Shown one piece after another: positions 57,091-64,000 of a DNA stretch of 64,000 nt. Position numbers and translations under genes: made by a program. The notes beneath the pieces were generated by a model that was given only the letters and a program-made list of their open reading frames with translations, was not told where the DNA came from and made no database searches. Origin of the DNA: Takakia lepidozioides (lineage: Eukaryota > Streptophyta > Takakiopsida > Takakiales > Takakiaceae); the NCBI GenBank assembly GCA_030704615.1, contig CM060731.1, positions 49,104,001 to 49,168,000 of the forward strand. The letters run 5' to 3'. Each line of letters starts with the position of its first letter. The first letter of the stretch is position 1.

Positions 57091-58481
57091 ATCTCATCCC
57101 ACATCTGCCATGGGTGTTTACGACCCACGATCCTGTGCTCGCCCCCACTCACTGCCTCATCTGTCCCGGTTGGCAGGGAGGATGCACTATCCAATGGGAG
57201 TGCAGAAGTAGCCACCAATGCTTGCAATCTCCGTTGCTCAGCCATGCACAAGCCAATGACCCATGTCAAGCAATTTAGATCCATTGCTTGATCCAACACT
57301 TGGCGGCGTGATGCCTCTGATAGAGCTGGCACATCTGTAGTGCCCGTGGTAAAACCCATTGCCCGCTCTCGCTCATCCGCATTGGGCTCTACCAATTGCT
57401 GTAGCACACTATCCCAAATCAATCCAGGACTATTGTCTCGGAAAGCATGAGACGAGGGAAAGCTCATGAGTGTAGGCAAGGCCGCACGTGGCTGCCCCAC
57501 TCGATTGACCACTGTTAGAGGTGGACGATCATCATGTCGCACTCTCTGTGGTTGCCTCCCTTTTTCCAAAATGCTTTCAACCGTGAGATTGGGTGGCCGT
57601 TGAATGGAATCGTATGCTCTCTTGAACAGCTCTGGTGGTGCAAGATTGGTCCACCACAATCGAGGTCGATGCACGCGGGATCCCACCGCTGCTGCATCCA
57701 ATAGCACTGCCGATCCAATCCAAGACCGCACCTGATGCACACTAGCCATAACCCTGGCCTGAGAATCCCCCATAAGAGGAACATTCTCCAAGATATAGCC
57801 TAGAGGTTTCACTTGCCTCGTCTGCAAGTCCCGCAACACTCGCAACATCTCCCAAAACAAATACGATCATGCATCATGCAAGCCATTCCCATGACCTACG
57901 GGAGAGTATCCTTGGCAAGGCCATCCGGCTATCACCAAGTCAATGGCACCATGCCGGTCCAAATCATCTGCCCCCAGCAAGGTAATGTCTGCCGGCAAGG
58001 CCTTTTGATACCCTTGAATTGCTGAGAGAGGCAACAACTCAGGCTATCGGTGTGTGAGCAAGGCAATGTGGCGCATAGAAATACGCCGAGCTATCTCATC
58101 CTTCTCCACATACAAGTACTTGCGTACTTTAATCCCTGCTTGCAATACTCCTGCAAGCCCAGTGCTCATGCCTCCAAACAAGTCTAGCAAACAAATCCCT
58201 GAGTCAGGTGGTTGCCAGGTAATGGGCACTGTGTCCAAAGGAGCTAACTCAGGAGGTCCAGGTGACGTCACTGAATTCCCCTCACTCACCAATGGAAAGG
58301 GCTCCCGCCATGCTTGGTGCACACACTTGCCTGCTACTCGATGCAAATTCCCAACCGTACCCCACAGTGGAATATGCACAGGCCCATGAGGAAGCAAATC
58401 AGCCTTGTATGCCAATTGTTTGTCCTCCATCAGGTGATGGCCTATCATCTGCATGGCTATTGCCCTCCAAGAGCTCACCAC
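57078..58481 (-). pseudogene. C5-cytosine DNA methyltransferase domain in retroelement
   Basis: Motif I, the S-adenosylmethionine loop, is LLDLFGGMSTGLAGVLQAG (near 58190-58135), followed by YVEKDEIARR. Motif IV holds the catalytic Cys in VIAGWPCQGYSPVGHG (near 57930-57890). Motif VI is ILENVP (near 57800-57780). Motif VIII is VHRPRLWWTNL (near 57680-57645). The motif IX-X region reads NADERERAMGFTTGTT and RRQVLDQAMDLNCLTWVIGL (57395-57260). Length of about 330 residues and motif spacing fit a full catalytic domain, closer in look to DNMT3-type than to plant MET1 or CMT, and with no chromodomain or BAH. A TAG near 58041 and a TGA near 57867 (R CGA to TGA, just after motif IV) break it, as does a frameshift near 58470. 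Confidence 0.88.
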
Positions 58482-58990
58482 CCCAAGCCACCACCCCTGA
58501 GAATGCAGCCAATGTGGGCATCATGTTCCTATGATCCACCGCTACATTCCCAATTAACCGCACTGGGAGCAGTACACGTCGGTCATCTCCTGACTGCCAT
58601 TCCGGCCTATAGGATGTCGTTTCCTCCCAAAAGTCCAAAGTAAAGCCCATGGGGTATAACACAGCCCCACCAACAAGCACATCATAAGACATCGCGTCTG
58701 TAACAATGGCTTTAGCTCTCATGACTGAGCCATCCGTAGGATGATCTGGCTGCAATAGAATGAAGAGCTCATGGCATGTAATCCCTCGTGCCTTATCTGA
58801 ACCACCCAAAGATGTTTGAATTTGGAAAGGGCAAGGTTCCAAATCCGCCTTTGTGAGGCCTAAGCCTGCAATTGCTGCTCATCCCAACATCAATGGTTGT
58901 GCTCCCGAGTCCAACAAGACCCGCAGTGGCCTATATCTCCTCCCGGCTAGGCCACCCAACTGAAACACACCATCCTAATTGTCCACCAGG
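58399..58990 (-). pseudogene. retropepsin of the methyltransferase retroelement
   Basis: The minus strand reads RPLRVLLDSGAQPLMLG, the DSG active site with flanking strands (near 58935-58880), then a stop (TGA for Arg). The rest of an aspartic protease follows (HELFILLQPDHPTDGS, the second-strand motif SYDVLVGGAVLYPMGF). It lies directly upstream of the methyltransferase, with a frameshift near 58470 between them. Confidence 0.8.
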
Positions 58991-58999
58991 ACTACCCCA

Positions 59000-59720
59000 T
59001 GAGTCACCATACTGCGCTCAATGGCTGGCCTAGCTAGCAACTCCTGCAACCTTGCAGCTGCCGTTGGCCATGGCGCAGCTGTGGCTGTCTTCACCCTTGA
59101 ATCCAGGGCATTCATGCATTACATCCCCGCAGATAGTGCCGATGCATCACCACTCTCACAGAGTTCAGCTGCCAGTCTAAACTGCAGCTGGCCGCATCCC
59201 CGGCATTGCAATTGTCGTGGCAGAAAACAATGGAGCTTGGCAAACCGCTGTAGCCGCCCCCAACAATGTACTGGCTGCACCTTGCTTTGTAGCACCACCC
59301 ACTGGCATTTCCTGAGCCACACCAACTCTCCCCACTGGCACTCGTGGCTCTACCTTTGACACGCTTGGGCGAGCGGGTACCATTGATGGCGTAGTTGGAA
59401 CTGTCTCAGCCAATGTGAAAGACTGTGGAAGCCTTGTCTGTTGACTTGCTTCCCCTCTTTGTGGATCAAAATCCACATCTGCGCCTCTTGGCTCAGGTTC
59501 ACGTGTTGCTGGAGCTGGCGCCACATTAGTAGTGGCCATGGCAGCAAGATGTTGCTCTAGCTGGGCAAGCCTATCCACCATGCCTTGGTCATGACCTTGA
59601 CCTTGACCATGTGCTCCTTGGTTTTGGTTACGACCTCCATCGCGACCATTGCCTCATCTACCTCTCTGGACTACATTGTCTCGTCCTCGGCCACCATTGT
59701 TCCCTTTGCTAAAGGACTCC
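59000..59720 (-). pseudogene. Gag-like N-terminal region of the retroelement
   Basis: From about 59720 on the minus strand: a Gly/Arg/Asn/Gln-rich stretch (RGRDNVVQRG, NGRDGGRNQNQG), then MVDRLAQLEQHLAAMATTN (a short coiled segment) and a Pro/Ala/Val-rich stretch up to the protease, with stops near 59177 and 58980. No zinc knuckle seen. Assigned to Gag by position only. Confidence 0.5.
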
Positions 59721-59770
59721 ACCATATAGACCTCACCCACTCTCCATCTCAAGTACTAGAGCTATAGTGG

Positions 59771-60512
59771 CGAGAGAGGCCTCAGGAAGCTCGACTAGAA
59801 GAAGACGAGCCTGCCTACGTCTCACGTAGAGATAACCTCTCCACGTCCCAAGTGAGGTTCACCACCTGACTTGGCACATGGAACCAAATGAAGTCTCAAT
59901 GCCAACAAAATACAAATATAAATGTATAATGTCCTAATTAACTAGAAATAACTATTTCTAACTAATCACAAACAAAACCATGACACCTATCGTGCACATA
60001 CATATCGTTACACAACTACATCATTGTCCAATCCACACAACACATACAAAACACATACATAAAACACTATTTTAACTAATTTTGGACTTTTGTTTGGTCT
60101 AGAAATAATATGAGAAATATGAATAAACAAAATTTATTATTGAAATAAAGCGATTTATATGATTATTTGGCTATTTTATGCACAATATAACCATGAACAA
60201 TAATCCTCCAAACATTTTTTGGAGACAATATAAGTATATATTGTGGTTTTAAAAGAACGTCCACTGCCAAGTTGCCATTCATGAAAAAAATGGGAGGATG
60301 CAATAAATTACACCATGATGTGAGGTCAGATATGTAAAACTTTTTGCACAAAATGGTTGCCATATCAGATGACATACAAAACCAAACATAGAACAATCAT
60401 GGCATGTGATGAAGAGGATGACATGAAAGAATGAGTCCGCATACATTGATGATAAACATTCATATTTTATTAGAGATTGCAACTTGGCGTTGATGTCAGA
60501 CATAATGTAACG
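59771..60512. other. no gene recognised
   Basis: AT-rich sequence between the retroelement and the FCP1-like gene. If the retroelement has a surviving 5' LTR it should be in 59770-60100, but I see no TG...CA pair or primer site that I can defend. Confidence 0.4.
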
Positions 60513-62427
60513 TCAACTGTACATCCGTTCACATCCGCTAGACTTAATGTTATCCATCGGCTCGAAGCCATACAACGGCTTACAGTAACCCATTAATATT
60601 ATAGAGCCTCCTCCCAAACGGCTCGCAATCAAGGCATGTGTTCGAAGACGCCTCCGGTTACCACAACCACTTGCAACGGTCTCCGCACCAGAGAAAACGG
60701 AAATACTTTCAGAGAACTCGAACCTAGTAGTAATATTATCATCCGAAATGTTACTTGGAACTCTACTTGTTGAATCTCTTGATGCCCTTGAAGCCTGCCG
60801 GAAAGCCCGCCATTCTTGCCAATCACGAAGTTCTTCTTTTTCTTTTCGAATTCGCTCCTTGAATATGACTGGGCAAAAAAAATTTCAAGTGACAAATGTC
60901 AGCTGAAATGTGGAAGATTTGTAGAAAAAATGATAAGGTAAAAGTGCAAGTGGAACACACTTTCAAGATCAAATTCTCCATAAACAACAAACAGTGGGAT
61001 AAGTACATACCAAGGTAATCAGGTTCCTTTTGTTGTGGGATCCAAACACGAGGATCAACATATTTTCCATACCAAGCCCAATAGGCGTGGTCGCGACCAA
61101 TAGGCTCAAGAGAAAACTTGGCAGGGTTCTTGCTGATGTAATCTACGACTGTTGAAGCTGCAGCCATTTTCAATATATATGGCCACACAACTTTTGTCAT
61201 ATCATCCTGGTCAACCAAGCCTTTTGGTGATGGCTTGTATGAAATAAGGAAAATCCAGTATTTGGTGGGTTTTGGAGGCCCTTTGATGGCTCATCATCGA
61301 CAAGGAGTATTTGTCCCTGCATTGCAAAGGGTGTACCAGGGTACTAGGCAAGAACAGTGCGAATATCCTTAACGAGATAGTTCATGTCAGGCATGATGTA
61401 ACTGGTAGTGTCTTTGCAATCCTCAGCTGACCAGATGAAGCAAAACTTTTTCAAAATTTTCGTGGGAACTAAGCACTTGAGCATCCTACAAAGAACATCT
61501 CTTTCAGCACATGACCCAATCGCCACGTGAAAATGCATCAACGCAAGGTTGAGAAACTCCAAGATTTCGGGCCGGGGAACCACAAAAGGTCTGTCGGGAA
61601 CATGAACTGTAACTTTCCTGAAACGAAATCTCTCCTTAAACAATTCACCGCCGGTTGGAGGTGGCCGGTAGTAGAGGAGTCCGTTGACACTCAATATTAA
61701 CAACATCCGTTTCCTCTTCCCCGATGTGGCAGATGAAGGTTGATGGACGATGCCATCCTGCGCAATTTAAGAAAATAAATTTCAGTGTTCCCACCGTCAG
61801 AAACAACCCGATGTAGTGTTTATTAGAGTGACCTCTACGTTTGCAGAGACATAAGTGTCCTGACAATGGACTATTGTAAAGGACCAAGAGTAGACGATAT
61901 ATCGAACAGTTGGAGATCATGAAAAGATGAACACCGGCTGTCAAGTGAAGGTTCGTGGACGCACCTTGTCAGGAGGCGTATTCAAGAAGTTCTGCGGCTC
62001 CATACTCGCTTGTATAAAAATTACGGAGTTAGTTTGGGACCGCAAAACAAACTGCAAACGAAAGTGGAGAAATGGTTTTGAAATTTACCATTGAAGGTCT
62101 CGCAGAGAAACAGTGTCCGATTCCTGTGGGCTTGGATTGACGAGGCGCCACAACATCCGAGGGAGTCCTCATGTGTTTGGAGTCCGCTCTTTTTTTCTTG
62201 TCAGCCTTTTGCCCGTTGGAAAGATTTCCTGCAGAGGAAGGAAATGGCTCGGGGGCTCTTTTTCGCCTCTTTGGTGCAGAACATTGTGCCACCAGTTCAG
62301 GGTCAGGCTGTGTCGATGTTGGAGATGTTTTGTTATTGAACGACGGGGGGAGTGGAGGGGCAATAACAGGCAAGCACAGAAAATTGTCCCTTGAGCACTC
62401 GACATCCTGGATGGAATGAAAACGCAA
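60513..62427 (-). pseudogene. FCP1/NIF-like phosphatase gene, broken
   Basis: Minus-strand exons with GT-AG borders in matching phase: up to 62089 (5' limit unresolved), 61965-61991, 61011-61757, 60513-60867. The N-terminal part is basic and low-complexity (APKRRKRAPEP, a likely nuclear signal). The main exon resembles the FCP1 homology (HAD) domain: LLILSVNGLLYYRPPPTGGE, RPFVVPRPEILEFLNLAL, FHVAIGSCAE, FCFIWSAEDC and ILLVDDEPSKGLQNPPN. In active members the first motif is DxDx; here it is LSVN, so the nucleophilic Asp is Ser. A TAG near 61344 (CAG to TAG) and a frameshift near 61260 break the frame, after which HAYWAWYGKYVDPRVWIP follows. The last exon is a charged helix (KERIRKEKEELRDWQEWRAF). 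Possibly a decayed catalytically dead paralogue. Confidence 0.6.
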
Positions 62428-63535
62428 CGAAGGAATATTTTACCTCGGAACTGCATTCCAATATAGACGTCGTTTGACAGGAAGGTCATGATCTGCAGAT
62501 TTTCTGACTTGGAGCAACAGATGAATATCAGACCCCAAACTAAGTGAAACTAGGAGAATGGGCAAGGAGCGAGAAATGCGTTTAAGTCACCTGACTCCTG
62601 CGGATTTGGGTTGTCCAACCCTCGTGCTGGGGAGATATGCGAAGAAGAGACGGAACAAGGTGCAGCGGAGCCGCAGCCACCCTGACGGTTGCCCTACAGG
62701 TCGAATAGACCAGACCCTGCGTACTGAACAGGGAGGGTGAGGAATGTTGGGAAAGGTCGATAAAGTTTCCGGGATAATTCTGTTCTTCACCTATACCTTG
62801 GACTTTACACCCAGGAGAACCCGAGAGGAGAAGAGTGTCGCCCGCTTCCCAAGAGGAGAAGGGTCTGACCGAGGATCCACCGAGGATCCACCGAGGACCA
62901 ATTTGAGCACCATCGTGAACCCTCAGAAAGCCTTCAATACTACAACTCACTGCTAATCCGGAGGGTTCCCTTAGGGGACTTGAGGAACCGTTGACATCGT
63001 CAGCATCTCCTTGAACCTGCCAAAGAGACCTAATCATAAATCCGGGAGTGCAGGAATATGAACCTCTACTGAACAGTGGAGGTCACTAGATATAGTCATG
63101 TCCCCGTATGAAGGCCTATATCAGAGTCTTGGGACTGCCCGGAATGTGCGTCAAGAATTCAACAGAAAATGAGTGAAAATGAGAGTATTATATCTAATAC
63201 GTGTGTGATTACAAAGCAATGAAAATCAGAAACCATGAAGATATTCAATAGCTCGAGTGAGATGGGATTGATCAAAAATAATTTTATTTCGAAGCATCGT
63301 ATCATTCCAGACCGTAGAGACTGATGGTTGCTATCTTCTCAAGGTTCTTCAGACCTATTTGCTTGGAATGAGGAAACATCCCACTGTTTCAAGCTATCTT
63401 AGGAAAAAAAAGATAGGGTTGAGTTTTTTTCCCAATGTTTCAAACGATCCCAAGTTTAGCCCACTCTGGGATTTTATTGAGGACAACGGTTTTAAGAGTC
63501 AACAAGACATGAGTCGCGCGGGTTCGATACACACT
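62428..63535. other. no gene recognised
   Basis: Contains possible upstream exon sequence for the FCP1-like gene (for example ADHDLPVKRRLYWNAVP on the minus strand near 62500) that I could not phase. A short tandem ATCCACCGAGG lies near 62875-62895. Nothing else recognised. Confidence 0.4.
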
Positions 63536-64000
63536 TCATGGCGGTGTCGCCAATGAGCAGAGTGTTACTCTTGGTGTATTGTTAAGATAAAGCTTGAGCT
63601 CTTCCAGTAAAAACTTATCTCTGTCAGGGTCCACGAGCGCTTTATATTTTGGAAGGAAGATGGTATGTCCTAACGGGTTCAAGTATGATTTGTACATATT
63701 GTCTACAGTGTCGATGAGGAGAGTATTGGATTTGTAAGCTGTCGGGTTTTCCTCAGCGAAAATATCGTAAAGACGTTTAAAGTAGATGGGATTTTTGGGA
63801 GCTTTAGGCCATTTTTCGTTGAATGCATGACGGAATTGTCACTGCTGTAAGTTTTGACTTGGGAATAGTACTTACCGAACACGGCCTTGGCGATAGTCTC
63901 GACGTTCATTTCAGGTCCCGTGTTCCAAAAACAAACAACAATTTTTTTGATGGTCCACTTAATGAATTTGTCAAGACCGTTTCGCATAGCTAACTTGAAT
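63536..64000 (-). pseudogene. second FCP1/NIF-like fragment, runs off the window
   Basis: The minus strand reads FIKWTIKKIVVCFWNTGPEM and VETIAKAVFGKYYSQV. After a one-base frameshift near 63835 it continues with FNEKWPKAPKNPIYFKRLYD, SNTLLIDTVDNMYKSYLNP and HTIFLPKYKALVDPDRDKF, ending at TGA (63536-63538). The WNTG and LLID...YKSYLNP blocks match the second half of the FCP1/NIF-like HAD domain seen in its neighbour. The 5' half lies beyond the window. A tandem family member, broken here. Confidence 0.6.

Larger units (their letters stand above)
56110..59770 (-). mobile_element. gypsy-type retroelement carrying a DNA methyltransferase
   Basis: The minus strand reads in order: Gly/Arg-rich and low-complexity Gag-like segment, aspartic protease, C5-cytosine DNA methyltransferase, linker, gypsy-type reverse transcriptase. 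The sequence breaks off just after the YIDD catalytic box, so RNase H, integrase and the 3' end are missing. I could not define an LTR or primer site at the 5' end (59770-60000). Several nonsense codons and frameshifts show it is dead. Methyltransferases inside retrotransposons have been reported in charophyte algae and dinoflagellates. Confidence 0.85.

Noticed and set aside
62582-63037. 151-residue minus-strand open frame
   Set aside because: No recognisable motif, overlaps an equally long frame on the other strand, and has no splice or start support.
1-64000. CRISPR arrays, bacterial operons, rRNA genes
   Set aside because: No regularly spaced direct repeats, ribosome-binding-site-led gene strings or rRNA blocks were seen; gene structure is clearly plant nuclear.

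Overview
The window is nuclear DNA from a land plant, most likely a non-seed plant (bryophyte or lycophyte grade). This rests on an intronless phenylalanine ammonia-lyase gene, a many-exon MED15 Mediator gene with GT-AG introns, a PLS-type PPR remnant, chromodomain Ty3/gypsy and Ty1/copia retrotransposons, tRNA-derived SINEs and CCCTAAA telomere-type motifs. I cannot fix the species from sequence alone.

Layout. 0-8 kb holds decayed material: a DUF7869-like fragment, a degenerate array rich in telomere-like motifs, an internally deleted copia element, and unrecognised exon-like pieces. 8-32 kb is the MED15 locus. It is a tandem segmental duplication in which the downstream copy (20.3-32.1 kb) is a full 21-exon MED15 gene (1307 codons, all phases consistent). 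The upstream copy (9.7-12.8 kb) has lost the glutamine-rich exons 4-8 in one deletion and everything after exon 11. Because the deletion joins two phase-1 introns, it still reads as an open 247-residue KIX-plus-helical mini-protein. The 7 kb between the copies, and one MED15 intron, are packed with non-autonomous DNA transposons (TTAA-flanked, hAT-like and TAA-flanked types) and SINEs. 32.9-45.7 kb is a nest: a chromodomain gypsy element carrying copia fragments in its leader and itself inserted in a copia gag gene.

48-52 kb carries a small inverted MED15 exon-2 relic and the intact PAL gene (726 residues, first enzyme of phenylpropanoid synthesis). 53-55 kb holds a PPR relic and a tandem repeat of about 445 bp. 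56.1-59.8 kb (minus strand) is a decayed gypsy-type element that encodes a C5-cytosine DNA methyltransferase between its protease and reverse transcriptase. This is the most unusual element here. 60.5-64 kb holds two broken FCP1/NIF-like phosphatase genes, the better preserved with Ser in place of the catalytic Asp.

The only two clearly functional host genes are MED15 (transcription co-activator subunit) and PAL. The truncated MED15 copy is a possible third. Nonsense codons in the retroelement and PPR relics are mostly explained by C-to-T or G-to-A changes, as expected for long-methylated DNA.
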